Shown: positions 24,922 through 33,003 of the stretch, one piece after another
How positions within the stretch are numbered: position 1 is the first letter of the stretch
Layout of the letters: every line of letters begins with the position of its first letter
Assembly (NCBI GenBank): GCA_020847515.1
Contig: JADLBW010000044.1
Location: 1-42,159, forward strand
Reading direction: 5' to 3'
DNA from: Pirellulales bacterium
GTDB lineage: Bacteria > Planctomycetota > Planctomycetia > Pirellulales > Lacipirellulaceae
Length of the DNA stretch: 42,159 nt
Program-made: the position numbers and the translations under genes
The notes under the pieces: generated by a model
Told to the model about the DNA's origin: nothing
What the model saw: the letters and a program-made list of their open reading frames with translations, nothing else
Databases searched by the model: none

Positions 24922-25330
24922 AGTATTGTTAGATTCCGGTTACGTCATCGCGTTGGCTGCGCCTTGCGATCAATGGCACTAGAAGTCATTGGCTGTCGCC
25001 GATCAGTCGGAAGCCTCGCGCCAGAAGATTGTCACAACGCACGGGGTATTGCTCGAAATTGGCGGAGCGCTCAGCAAACTGCGCTATCGCAAGGCTGCGG
25101 TAGAATTGTTCCGGGCGTTGGCTATGGAACCCATGGTAGAGATTATTCCGCTGACGCCCGATGTTTATGATGCGGCGTTTCAGCTTTTTTCCGAGCGGCA
25201 GGACACGCAGTGGAGCCTCTGCGACTGCGTCTCTTTCATCGTGATGAAATCACACGGGATTCGAGACGCGCTCTCGGCTGACGAGCACTTTGAGCAGGCG
25301 GGGTTTCGGGCGCTGGTGCGGCGGGCATAG
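24893..25330 (+). pseudogene. PIN-domain (VapC-like) toxin with an in-frame stop
   Basis: From ATG 24893 the frame reads VLLDSGYVIALAAPCDQWH, then TAG at 24980-24982, then continues in the same frame as KSLAVADQ, VTTHGVLLEIGGALSK, WSLCDCVSFIVMK and DEHFEQAGFRAL to 25330. Together this is a full PIN domain of about 145 residues. Acidic positions of the nuclease site are visible: D in LLDSGY, E in LLEIG, D in LCDC and D in ADEHF. Homologues often carry an acidic residue after the histidine, so GAG to TAG is a likely origin (inference). Only one base separates this gene from a complete toxin, so it may be recent decay, selected inactivation or a sequencing error. A TTG start after the stop (24989) would lack the first catalytic Asp. 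Confidence 0.8.
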
Positions 25331-25818
25331 GGAAGACCAACCGGCAAGCGGTTCAAGGACATTCAGCCCGAGCGCACTTCGACTTGCTCGGACGAGTCCG
25401 CGAAAGAATTGTCAGTTGAGAAGCTCGCCGGCGCGAACGTTCATGCCGGGGCAGGCGAGCGGCGCGACCGTCTCGTCGCGCCGAGGATGCCTGCGTCGAT
25501 CCTTCGCAGGTACTGATTGGTCGAAACGGGACTGACCGGCAGCGCGATCGTGCCGCCGCCTGGGGGTCCGATGCCGGTGGAGAAGCCGACGCTCATGAAG
25601 GTCATGAAGGTATTGTAGGCGATGGGGCCGGCGCCTCCTACGCGAGCAGGCAGCCTGCGCCCTTACAGGCGGAGGGGCGGTCATTGCCTGGCGGAAGTCC
25701 GTCGCGTGATTCGCCCGTGCTGTTACGCCGAGGGCGCTGCGATCCAGGCGACTGCCTGCCTCCCGACGAGGGAGCCGAGCGGGGCAAGATCAGATTGCCG
25801 CCCGAGTCTTTTGCGTCG
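25331..25818. other. Gap of nearly 490 bases after the PIN remnant, no gene recognised
   Basis: Overlapping frames exist on both strands, but none matches a family. A minus-strand frame, ATG 25605 to stop 25441, reads MTFMSVGFSTGIGPPGGG and has normal-looking composition, so it may be a fragment of a former gene. Small inverted repeats such as gcaggcagcctgc (25637-25649) occur. Together with the next 370 bases this is the longest gene-free region of the window. Confidence 0.35.
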
Positions 25819-26097
25819 ACGGGCGAACCACCGCGCGGTTCCGCCCGTAGCGGACAGGTATAGACAGGCGAAAACCGCTGAGTTAGGCTTTTTATGCCTG
25901 TCCTACAATCGAAACCGCATCCGCGGCTTAGGTGGATGCGAATGGCCGTAACTGCTGAACTTGCAGCAATTTAACAATTACGGGCGGCTTCTCCGGGCCC
26001 GCGTAAAACCGCATCGAATGGGGCCTAGCCGTCTGAAGACCGATCGAAGGCCTGACTGGCGCGCTAAGGCGGCGTGACAGTCCCTTGATCGGCTGAC
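25819..26097 (+). ncRNA. Candidate multi-hairpin RNA or leader upstream of the ABC transporter operon
   Basis: Several strong inverted repeats follow one another. ACGGGCGAACC/GGTTcCGCCCGT lies at 25819-25848. GGACAGG (25852-25858) and GACAGGC (25863-25869) both can pair with GCCTGTCC (25896-25903), so these two helices exclude each other. CGCATCC/GGATGCG is at 25916-25940. CCGTAA/TTACGG (25946-25983) encloses TGCTG/CAGCA. The last is a long hairpin, with CCGATC and AAGG (26040-26050) against CCTT and GATCGG (26083-26092), continued inside by GACTG/CAGTC and CGC/GCG. Parts are AT-richer than the surroundings. The ABC ATPase starts 94 bases downstream. No known riboswitch, RNase P, tmRNA, SRP or 6S signature is seen. 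Orientation is uncertain; plus is assumed from the downstream gene. Confidence 0.35.
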
Positions 26098-26190
26098 CGG
26101 GCATGAGAGCCGCGACATCGCCCCGGCCGCCCTACGGAGTTCGACTTTCCCCCAGCCATTTACGCCGCTCTACGGAGCCAATACTGAGCT

Positions 26191-26979
26191 ATGAGTTCCC
26201 AGCCAAACGATCGTCCTCGCGTGGCGGAATACGTCCCGGCCACGGGTGACCGAGAGCCGATGATCGAGTCGATCGGGCTCTCGAAGTTCTACGGCAACTT
26301 CGCTGCCGCGCGGGATGTGACGTTCTCGATTTACAAAGGCGAAGTGGCTGCCTTTCTGGGCCCTAACGGCGCCGGCAAGAGCACGACGATGAAGTTGCTC
26401 ACCGGGTATTTGGCCCCGTCGGCCGGGTCCGCTCGCATCGCCGGCTACGACATGTCGACCGAGCGGCTGCTAGGCGCCGAGCGGCTGGGGTACCTGCCGG
26501 AGAACGGGCCGCTGTACCCGGACATGTCGCCGCGGAGCCTGCTGACGTTCTTTGGCAACGCCCGCGGGCTCACGGGCACGGAATTGGACCATCGACTGGA
26601 AGAAGTCATTCGCATTTGCCACCTGGAGGCGGTCATCGGCAAGCCGATCGGCAAGCTGTCGAAGGGATACCGCCAGCGCGTGGGCATGGCGCAGGCGCTG
26701 TTGCACGACCCGGACGTGCTAATTCTCGACGAGCCGACGGCGGGGCTCGACCCGAACCAGATACGCGAAGTTCGCAAGCTGATTCGCGAACTGGGTCAGA
26801 ACAAAACGATTCTGCTGTCGACCCACATCCTGCAGGAGGTCGAGGCGATGTGCAACCGGGTACTGTTCATTAACGAAGGTCGGTTGGTGTTCGACGGCGG
26901 CCCGCATGAACTGGGCGTCGAACAGCGCGACCTGGACGAGCGTTTTTACGAGTTGTCGAAGGGCGCTCGGCGGACGTAA
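26191..26979 (+). CDS. ABC transporter ATP-binding protein (GldA-like)
   Basis: A 262-residue ATPase with Walker A GPNGAGKST at 57-65, the YLPENGPLY region, signature LSKGY at 156-160, Walker B VLILDEPTAGLDP from 176 and switch histidine in LLSTHIL (H212). It would energise the membrane protein encoded next (27265), which fuses an ABC-2 permease to a GldG-type domain. The DUF4340 gene completes the set. Such three-part clusters occur in planctomycetes and resemble the gliding-motility ABC proteins of Bacteroidetes, but motility is not implied; the substrate is unknown. A GGAG lies about 12 bases before the ATG. A complex inverted-repeat region lies upstream. Confidence 0.93.
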   Translation: MSSQPNDRPRVAEYVPATGDREPMIESIGLSKFYGNFAAARDVTFSIYKGEVAAFLGPNGAGKSTTMKLLTGYLAPSAGSARIAGYDMSTERLLGAERLGYLPENGPLYPDMSPRSLLTFFGNARGLTGTELDHRLEEVIRICHLEAVIGKPIGKLSKGYRQRVGMAQALLHDPDVLILDEPTAGLDPNQIREVRKLIRELGQNKTILLSTHILQEVEAMCNRVLFINEGRLVFDGGPHELGVEQRDLDERFYELSKGARRT

Positions 26980-26998
26980 GGAGCGCGGGCGGAGGAAG

Positions 26999-27134
26999 GG
27001 GGTCGGGATGCTGTTGCGACTGGAGGCGTTCGATTGCTGGCAGAGTCGCCAGTCGCAAAAGCATCCCGACCCCTTGGAATTCCGACCCGGTTGAGTCAAA
27101 TCCTTCCCCTAGCCCCTCCCTTCGAGGGAGGGGG
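26999..27134. repeat. R1 and R2 elements between ABC ATPase and permease genes
   Basis: R1 lies at 26999-27073. Its left arm reads ggggtcgggatgctgttgcg and its right arm agtcgcaaaagcatcccgac, so the usual G/A mismatch of the family is repaired here while a new one (ctgttg against caaaag) appears. R2 follows at 27100-27134, with cccctccc and gggagggg around the loop ttcga. They fill most of the 285-base gap inside an apparent operon. Confidence 0.9.
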
Positions 27135-27149
27135 ATCGTCGCCATGATC

Positions 27150-27217
27150 GTCCGTTAGTCCTACAGTCCGTTAGTCCTACAGTCCAATAGTCCTACAGTC
27201 CCACGGTCCGATAGTCC
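27150..27217. repeat. 16-base tandem repeat
   Basis: gtccgttagtcctaca is present twice exactly (27150-27165 and 27166-27181), then as gtccaatagtcctaca (27182-27197), then as a decayed unit to 27217. It lies 48 bases before the start of the permease/GldG gene, in the leader of that cistron. Confidence 0.9.
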
Positions 27218-27264
27218 CCGCCGCCCGGCCCAGAGTTCGATTCGCACCGCAACAGGGTCCCATA

Positions 27265-30018
27265 ATGAAGTGGAACGTCCTTAAAGCGATATTCAAGCGC
27301 GATTTTATCAGCTACTTCTCGAATCCCACGGGCTACGTGTTTATTTGCGTGTTCGTGGTGCTAAGCGCGCTGGCTACGTTCTGGCCGCCGGAGTTTTTTG
27401 CGAACAACCTGGCGAATCTCGACCAGCTCAGCCGCTGGCTGCCGTTCATCATGCTGGTGTTCATCCCGGCGATCACGATGAGCAGTTGGGCCGAGGAACG
27501 GCGGCAAGGAACCGACGAACTGCTGCTAACGATCCCGGCCAGCGACTTTGACGTGGTGCTGGGCAAGTACCTGGCCGGAGTGGCGATCTTCACGGTGTCG
27601 CTGGCGTTTTCGGCGCTGTCGATTTTCACCGTGTTCAAATACGGATTGGGCGACCCGGATCCGGGGTTATTCGCCGCGACGTACGTCGGGTACTGGTTCA
27701 TCGGCATCGCGATGATCGCCATCGGCATGGTGGCGTCGTTCCTGACGTCGAACCTGACGGTCGGGTTTATCCTGGGCACGCTGTTCAACATGCCGCTGGC
27801 GCTGTTCGGGGTGGCCGACTGGTTCGTGAAGGACCCGGCTTGGGCCGATCGGATCCGCCGCTGGAGCGCGGTGCACCAGTTCGGCGATTTTGAGCGGGGC
27901 GTGCTGAGCCTGGGCGGGATGACGTACTTCGTGTCGATTGCCGCGGTGATGCTGTACATCAGCATGATCCTCATCGGCCGCCGCCATTGGCAGAGCCGCG
28001 AGGACGGCAAGTACATGGCGGGCCATTATCTGGTTCGCGGCCTGGCGCTGGCGGCGCTGGTCATCGGCGTCACCACGATCATCCAGAGCCGCAACTCGCT
28101 GCGGGCCGACGTGAGCACCGAACAGCTCAGCTCGCTTTCGAGCGATACGGTCGATTTGCTCAAGGAGCTGCGCGGCAACAAAGACGTGCCTTCGATCAAG
28201 GTTCACGCCTACGTCAGCCCGCGGGTGCCGACGGAATATGCGGCGACGAAGATTACGCTCAAGAACACGCTCGAGGAATTTCGCGTGCTGGGGGGCGGCA
28301 AGATCAACGTCGAGATCCACGAAATCGAGAACTTCGGCAAGGAGGCGGAGCTGGCCGAGAAGAACTTCGGCATCACGCCGCAGGAGCAGATCGTCGAGGG
28401 CGCCGGCGAGCAGGCCGCGGAAGAGTTTTTCATGGGCCTGGCCGTCACCAGCGGCACGGGCGAGAAGGTGGTGACGCCGTTCATCAACCGGGGGATTCCG
28501 ATCGAGTACGAACTAATCCGCTCGATCATGACGGTGGCCGAGCCGAAGCGGCGGCGGATCGGCGTGATTGACACCGGCATTCGCATGATGAGCGCCGACG
28601 GCTCGCGGCGGGACGAGTGGCCGCTCGTCGCGGAGCTGCGCAAGCAGTACGACGTGGTGAGCGTCGACGCCTCGCAGCCGATTAAGGGGAGCTACGACGC
28701 GCTGCTAGCGGTGCAGCCTTCGCTGTTGAGCCCCGACGCGTTCGATCACTTCGTCGACGCGGTTCGCTCGGGCATTCCGACGGCGGTGCTGGAAGACCCC
28801 CTGCCCTATTTCTATCCGCCCTCGATCGCCGGCACGGCCGAGCCCAAGCAAAACCCGATGATGGGGATGTTCGGCGGCGGCCAGCCGGAACCCAAGGGGG
28901 ACCCGGAGCAGCTTTGGCGGCTGTTGGGGGTGCGGATGAACTCCAACGAGGTCGTCTGGCAAGATTACGCCCCCGAGCAGAGCGTCCGTACGATGCAGGA
29001 TCCGCAATGGGTGTTCATCGACCGCACCAACGGCTCGCCCAAGCCTTTCAACGATGACTTGGAGATTTCCTCGGGGCTGAACCAGCTATTGTTCCTGTAC
29101 CCCGGGGCGTTCACCAAGCGAGACGACTCGAAGCTGAAGTTCGAGCAGATCCTGTCGACGGGCGTTACGAACTCGGGCACGGCGCCGGCGATGATGCTGC
29201 AGCGGTTTGACCCGCAGCGGCCGAACCCCAATCGCGAGACGGTGCCGCGGGAGCGATCGCGGGACGCTTATATCATAGCGGCGAAGATCACCGGCGCGGC
29301 GCCGGAAGATGAATCGGCGCTGGCCGACGCGGTGAAGGAGGGTACGGACCCGGCGGACGATCCGGCCAACGCCGAAGGGGCGAAAGAGGCCAAGAAGGAC
29401 GAAAAGCCGATGAACGTGATCGTCGTCGCCGACGTCGATTGGATCATTCCGAGCTTCTTTTACATTCGCGAAGGGGGCGGCGAGGAGTTCTTGCCGGCGA
29501 CGCAGAACGTGACGTTCATCCTCAACATCGTCGACAAGCTGGCGGGCGACGATCGGTTTTTGGACATCCGCAAGCGGGCGCGGATCCATCGGACGCTGAC
29601 GCGGATCGACGAGGCGACCGCCGCGAGCCGCGAAGCGGCCCGCAAGAAGGAAGAAGACTTCATCGCCGACATCACCAAGCAGGAGCAGGACGCCCGGGCG
29701 GCGATGACCAAGAAGATCGACGAGGTTGAAGGCCGCACGGACCTGAGCCCGCTGGAGAAAGACGTGCTGCTGGAGCAGGTGCGGATGCGCGAGCAGAACA
29801 AGCTGGACGCGGAGGTGAGCCGGATCGCTTCGGAGCGCCGCCGCGAGATCAAGCAGATTCATTACAACTTGAACCAGGATATCCGCTCGGTGCAGGACAC
29901 GTACAAGATGTATGCGATCCTGATCCCGCCGATTCCGCCACTGCTGTTGGCGCTGGCGGTGTACTTCCGGCGGCGGGAACTGGAACGGCAGGGCGTGTCG
30001 CGCGAGCGGTTGCGGTAG
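27265..30018 (+). CDS. Fused ABC-2 permease and GldG-type auxiliary protein
   Basis: A 917-residue protein. The first 260 residues have about six or seven membrane segments typical of an ABC-2 (GldF-like) permease, starting FKRDFISYFSNPTGYVFICV, with SSWAEERRQGTDELLLTIPA as a cytoplasmic family motif. The GldG-type auxiliary domain follows: SRNSLRADVSTEQLSSLS, VTPFINRGIPIEYELIRSIM, DALLAVQPSLLSPDAFDHFV and VADVDWIIPSFFYI. Near the end a charged coiled coil (about 775-880) leads into a last membrane helix (YAILIPPIPPLLLALAVYF). In Bacteroidetes GldF and GldG are separate proteins; here they are one chain. Together with the upstream ATPase and downstream DUF4340 protein it should form one envelope complex. 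Confidence 0.88.
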   Translation: MKWNVLKAIFKRDFISYFSNPTGYVFICVFVVLSALATFWPPEFFANNLANLDQLSRWLPFIMLVFIPAITMSSWAEERRQGTDELLLTIPASDFDVVLGKYLAGVAIFTVSLAFSALSIFTVFKYGLGDPDPGLFAATYVGYWFIGIAMIAIGMVASFLTSNLTVGFILGTLFNMPLALFGVADWFVKDPAWADRIRRWSAVHQFGDFERGVLSLGGMTYFVSIAAVMLYISMILIGRRHWQSREDGKYMAGHYLVRGLALAALVIGVTTIIQSRNSLRADVSTEQLSSLSSDTVDLLKELRGNKDVPSIKVHAYVSPRVPTEYAATKITLKNTLEEFRVLGGGKINVEIHEIENFGKEAELAEKNFGITPQEQIVEGAGEQAAEEFFMGLAVTSGTGEKVVTPFINRGIPIEYELIRSIMTVAEPKRRRIGVIDTGIRMMSADGSRRDEWPLVAELRKQYDVVSVDASQPIKGSYDALLAVQPSLLSPDAFDHFVDAVRSGIPTAVLEDPLPYFYPPSIAGTAEPKQNPMMGMFGGGQPEPKGDPEQLWRLLGVRMNSNEVVWQDYAPEQSVRTMQDPQWVFIDRTNGSPKPFNDDLEISSGLNQLLFLYPGAFTKRDDSKLKFEQILSTGVTNSGTAPAMMLQRFDPQRPNPNRETVPRERSRDAYIIAAKITGAAPEDESALADAVKEGTDPADDPANAEGAKEAKKDEKPMNVIVVADVDWIIPSFFYIREGGGEEFLPATQNVTFILNIVDKLAGDDRFLDIRKRARIHRTLTRIDEATAASREAARKKEEDFIADITKQEQDARAAMTKKIDEVEGRTDLSPLEKDVLLEQVRMREQNKLDAEVSRIASERRREIKQIHYNLNQDIRSVQDTYKMYAILIPPIPPLLLALAVYFRRRELERQGVSRERLR

Positions 30019-30068
30019 AGCGAACGAGGTCGGGAGGCCTTCGCCTGAACCTGATGGATGCGCGAAAC

Positions 30069-30272
30069 GGTCGGGATGCTTTTGCGACTGGAGCGTTGAG
30101 GCGGTTGATGGTCGCTAGTCGCAGGAGAATCCCGATTCGGTGGCTGCGCGAACGGGGTCGGGATGCTTTTGCGACTGGGGACGTTGAGGGCGGTTGATAG
30201 TCGCTAGTCGCAAAAGAATCCCGACCCCTTTGAGTTAAATTCCACTCCTAGCCCCTCCCTTTGAGCGAGGGG
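30069..30272. repeat. Two R1 copies and one R2 element before the DUF4340 gene
   Basis: R1 copies lie at 30069-30136 and 30154-30228. Their loops share gcgttgaggcggttgatggt-like sequence, which suggests local duplication. The first has a decayed right arm (gcaggagaat). R2 follows at 30236-30272 with cctagcccctccctttgag. The start codon of the next gene is at 30284, so the R2 G-rich arm (gcgagggg) lies in Shine-Dalgarno range, if rather far. Confidence 0.9.
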
Positions 30273-30283
30273 ATTAATGAGCT

Positions 30284-32398
30284 ATGTCTGAACCAGTAAA
30301 AACGATCGTCTTCGTAGTCGTTGGCGCGCTGGCCCTGGCGGCCGCCTATTTCATTGAGGCCCCCAAGCCCGACGTGAACGTCGAGCAGCTTGAGGGCAAG
30401 ATGATCAACGACAATTTTGCCGTCGACGCCCCGAAGCGGCTGAAAATCGTCAAGTTCGACCGGCCGACGGCCGAAACGCGGCAGTTCGAAGTGGCGTCGG
30501 TCGACGGCGTTTGGAGCATCCCCTCAAAGCAGGGCTACCCGGCCGACGCGACGCGGCAGATGGCGGCGGCCGCCAACGCGCTGATGGACCGGAAGGTCTT
30601 GAGGGTCGAGGCGCAGACGGCCGACAGCCACGCGGAATTGGGCGTCGTTGATCCGTTGTCGGCGAAGCTCGATTCCAACAGCGAAGGCGTCGGCACGCGG
30701 GTGCAGATGTACGACGCCGAGGACAAGCCGCTGGTCGATATGATCATCGGCAATAAGGTGAAGGACGCCGAGAACCAGCGGTACGTGCGGCGCAGCAACC
30801 AGGACGTGGTGTACGTCGTCGAGCTCGATCCGACGAGCCTATCGACGGACTTCAACGACTGGATCGAGGACGACCTGCTGAAGCTCAGCCCGTTCGACAT
30901 CCGCAAGGTGTTCATCAACGATTACTCGGCAGACCTGGGCTTCGGCATGACGCCCGACGGGCGGATTCAACCGCGGGTGAATTGGGACCGCCGCGGTCAG
31001 GCGACCGTTCGGTACGACAACGAGAACGCCAAGTGGGAGTTGGCGGAGCTGAAGAAGTTCGATCCCCAGCGAAAAGAAATGGTCGAGGTCAAGCTGGCGG
31101 ACGACCAGGAACTGGACCAGGACAAGCTGGGGCAGTTGCGAACGGCGCTAGATGATTTGCTGATCGTCGACGTGGCCCGCAAGCCCGAGGGCTTGAGCGC
31201 CGACTTGAAAGCCGGCAACGATTTCCTGACGACCAACGAGGCGTATCAGGATTTGATCGCCAAGGGTTTTTCGCCCGTGCCGCTGGAGCCGGGCGCTCCG
31301 CCGGAAATTCTGTCGAGCGAAGGGGAAGTCGTGTGCACGCTGCGGGACGGCGTGGAATACGTGCTGCGCTTCGGGCAGCTCCAGGTGCAGACCGACAGCG
31401 CCGCAGAGGCGCACGAGGGCGAAACGACCCCCGCCGACCCGAGCAAAGGGGAAGGTGCGAAGGACGCCGCGGAAGCCGGCGCCGGCGCAGCGGCTGCGAC
31501 TGCGGCGAAAGAGGACAAAACCGCCGATCCGACGGGCAAGAATCTGCGGCGTTATCTGTTCGTGATGGCGCGGTTCAATGAAGACATCATCGAGAAGCCG
31601 AAGCTGAAAGACCTGCCGCCGGACGGGGCAGACGCGCCCGAAGCGCCGGCGCCGGCAGCGAGCGAAAACGCGCCGGCCGCAGGCGGCGATGAACCGGCCG
31701 CAGCCGACAAGGCCGAGCCGACCGACGAGACCGCCCCGGCGGCGGCGGACGACTCTGCCGGCGACGAAGCGAAGCCGGACGCGCCCGCGAAGACCGATGA
31801 AGAGACGGGCGTCGATCAGGCGCCGGCGGGCAAAGAGGCCGAGGGGGACGCCGCGAAGGAGCCGTCTGAGGCGGAAAAGGCCGCCGCCGAGCGAAAGACG
31901 ATCGAAGAGGAGAACAAGCGGCTCGAAGACGAGTATAAGGACACCGTCGAGAAGGGGAAAAAGCGGGTCGCGGAGTTGAACGAGCGGTTCGGCGATTGGT
32001 ACTACGTGATCTCCAACGACGTCTACAAGCAGATTCACCTGAGCGTCGACGAGGTGACCAAGAAGAAGGAGAAGCCCGCCGACGAGGCGAAGCCGCAGGC
32101 GGCGGGCGCCGAAGGTCCGCTGTCGGGATTGCCGAACTTGCCGCTCGGCGGGGGTCAGCCGCCGGCGGACGAACCGGCGAGCCCGGCGACCGAAGGCAAC
32201 TCTCCGGCAGCCGATGCAGCGGGAGCAGCTAGCGAGGCAGCCGCTCCGGCGGGCGATGAATCGGCAGAGCCCGCCGCGCCGCCGGCGCCTGAAGGCGAAT
32301 CGGCGCCCGCGGCAGAGGGATCTGAATCCCCCGCAGCGTCCGACGCGCCGGCCGGCGAGCCGCCAGCGGCTGATGAATCGGCGCCGGCGAATCCGTAG
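30284..32398 (+). CDS. DUF4340 domain protein with Ala/Glu/Pro-rich tail
   Basis: A 704-residue protein with a single N-terminal membrane helix (about 7-26, TIVFVVVGALALAAAYFIEA), so most of it is likely outside the cytoplasmic membrane. The DUF4340 body includes VWSIPSKQGYPADATRQMA, the LGVVDPLSAKLD segment, VVELDPTSLS and SPFDIRKVFI. From about residue 370 the sequence alternates between Ala/Pro/Glu/Asp-rich linkers and short ordered parts (LFVMARFNEDIIEKP; DWYYVISNDVYKQIHLSVDE). DUF4340 genes commonly follow GldG-type genes, so this is the third component of the operon. Function unknown. Confidence 0.88.
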   Translation: MSEPVKTIVFVVVGALALAAAYFIEAPKPDVNVEQLEGKMINDNFAVDAPKRLKIVKFDRPTAETRQFEVASVDGVWSIPSKQGYPADATRQMAAAANALMDRKVLRVEAQTADSHAELGVVDPLSAKLDSNSEGVGTRVQMYDAEDKPLVDMIIGNKVKDAENQRYVRRSNQDVVYVVELDPTSLSTDFNDWIEDDLLKLSPFDIRKVFINDYSADLGFGMTPDGRIQPRVNWDRRGQATVRYDNENAKWELAELKKFDPQRKEMVEVKLADDQELDQDKLGQLRTALDDLLIVDVARKPEGLSADLKAGNDFLTTNEAYQDLIAKGFSPVPLEPGAPPEILSSEGEVVCTLRDGVEYVLRFGQLQVQTDSAAEAHEGETTPADPSKGEGAKDAAEAGAGAAAATAAKEDKTADPTGKNLRRYLFVMARFNEDIIEKPKLKDLPPDGADAPEAPAPAASENAPAAGGDEPAAADKAEPTDETAPAAADDSAGDEAKPDAPAKTDEETGVDQAPAGKEAEGDAAKEPSEAEKAAAERKTIEEENKRLEDEYKDTVEKGKKRVAELNERFGDWYYVISNDVYKQIHLSVDEVTKKKEKPADEAKPQAAGAEGPLSGLPNLPLGGGQPPADEPASPATEGNSPAADAAGAASEAAAPAGDESAEPAAPPAPEGESAPAAEGSESPAASDAPAGEPPAADESAPANP

Positions 32399-32424
32399 CG
32401 CCGCGAGGAGCGAGGGGCTGGCGG

Positions 32425-32799
32425 TCACGCCTCGCTGCCTAGCTCGCGAAGCAGTTCCAGCGTGTAGATGCCGGTGTCGTGGCCGTCGCTGAAGTGGATG
32501 CTGTAGGCGTAGCGGCCGACCGGATGCATTTGCGTGATGCGCAGCGGCTGGGCCTCGGCGGGACGGAGCACCGTCAGCTCGGTCGGCGGCGGGGGCGGTG
32601 CGGTGCGGCGTTCGCGGCAGCTTGCGCAGGGGCAGCTCTCGCGGAGCTCGCGAAGAGAATAGGTGCGGACCTGGCCGTCGCTCCAGGCGATTTCAAGGCG
32701 CTGCGGATCGACCAGTTTTAGATCGGTGGGATGGAGCATGGGGCAGTAGGCGGCGGGAGGTCGATGAGCTGTGGGCGACGGGCGGGCCAGGAGAGGCAT
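32425..32799 (-). CDS. DUF971 family protein
   Basis: The family core begins MLHPTDLKLVDPQRLEIAWS and continues with DGQVRTYSLRELRESCPCAS, then CRER, ITQMHPVGRYAYSIHFSDGH and a GIYTLELLREL end. DUF971 is found alone or fused to Fe-S carrier and oxygenase proteins; the CPCASC motif may bind metal. Two starts are possible. ATG 32799 has a perfect GGAGG within the R2 repeat just upstream. ATG 32739 begins exactly at the family core but lacks a ribosome site. The extra 20 residues of the longer form look like noise by composition. It converges on the DUF4340 gene with only 26 bases between the two stops. Confidence 0.85.
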   Translation of the reverse strand: MPLLARPSPTAHRPPAAYCPMLHPTDLKLVDPQRLEIAWSDGQVRTYSLRELRESCPCASCRERRTAPPPPPTELTVLRPAEAQPLRITQMHPVGRYAYSIHFSDGHDTGIYTLELLRELGSEA

Positions 32800-32800
32800 T

Positions 32801-32985
32801 TTCCCCTCCCTTGAAGTGAGGGGCTAGGGGAGGCACTGTGATGCCGGGGGAGTTCCCTTTGCTCGCTGGATCGACTTGCGGTGCTGGTCGTTATGGGAAG
32901 TGGCGTGGAAGGGGTCGGGACGCTTTGGCGACTGGGCCGTTGGCTAGCAAGGCGGGGTCGTTAGTCGCCAAAGCGTCCCGACCCC
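32801..32985. repeat. R2 and R1 elements upstream of the DUF971 gene (minus orientation)
   Basis: R1 at 32911-32985 has two perfect 23-base arms (32911-32933 and 32963-32985) with sequence gggacgctttggcgact in place of the usual gggatgcttttgcgact; both changes are matched in the other arm. R2 at 32801-32834 reads, on the minus strand, cctagcccct, cacttcaa, gggagggg. On the minus strand the order is therefore previous gene (PaaK-like), R1, R2, next gene (DUF971), the same as in the plus-strand operon gaps. Confidence 0.92.
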
Positions 32986-33003
32986 GGCGCCCGACCCGGG
33001 CGC

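Noticed and set aside
25441-25605. A 54-codon minus-strand ORF beginning MTFMSVGFSTGIG
   Set aside because: Composition looks natural, but it has no ribosome site, no family match and an arginine-rich end; kept only as a possible fragment in the gap description.
14253-33003. A CRISPR array suggested by recurring repeats
   Set aside because: The repeats are palindromic pairs spread over many gaps, without regular spacers and without cas genes.
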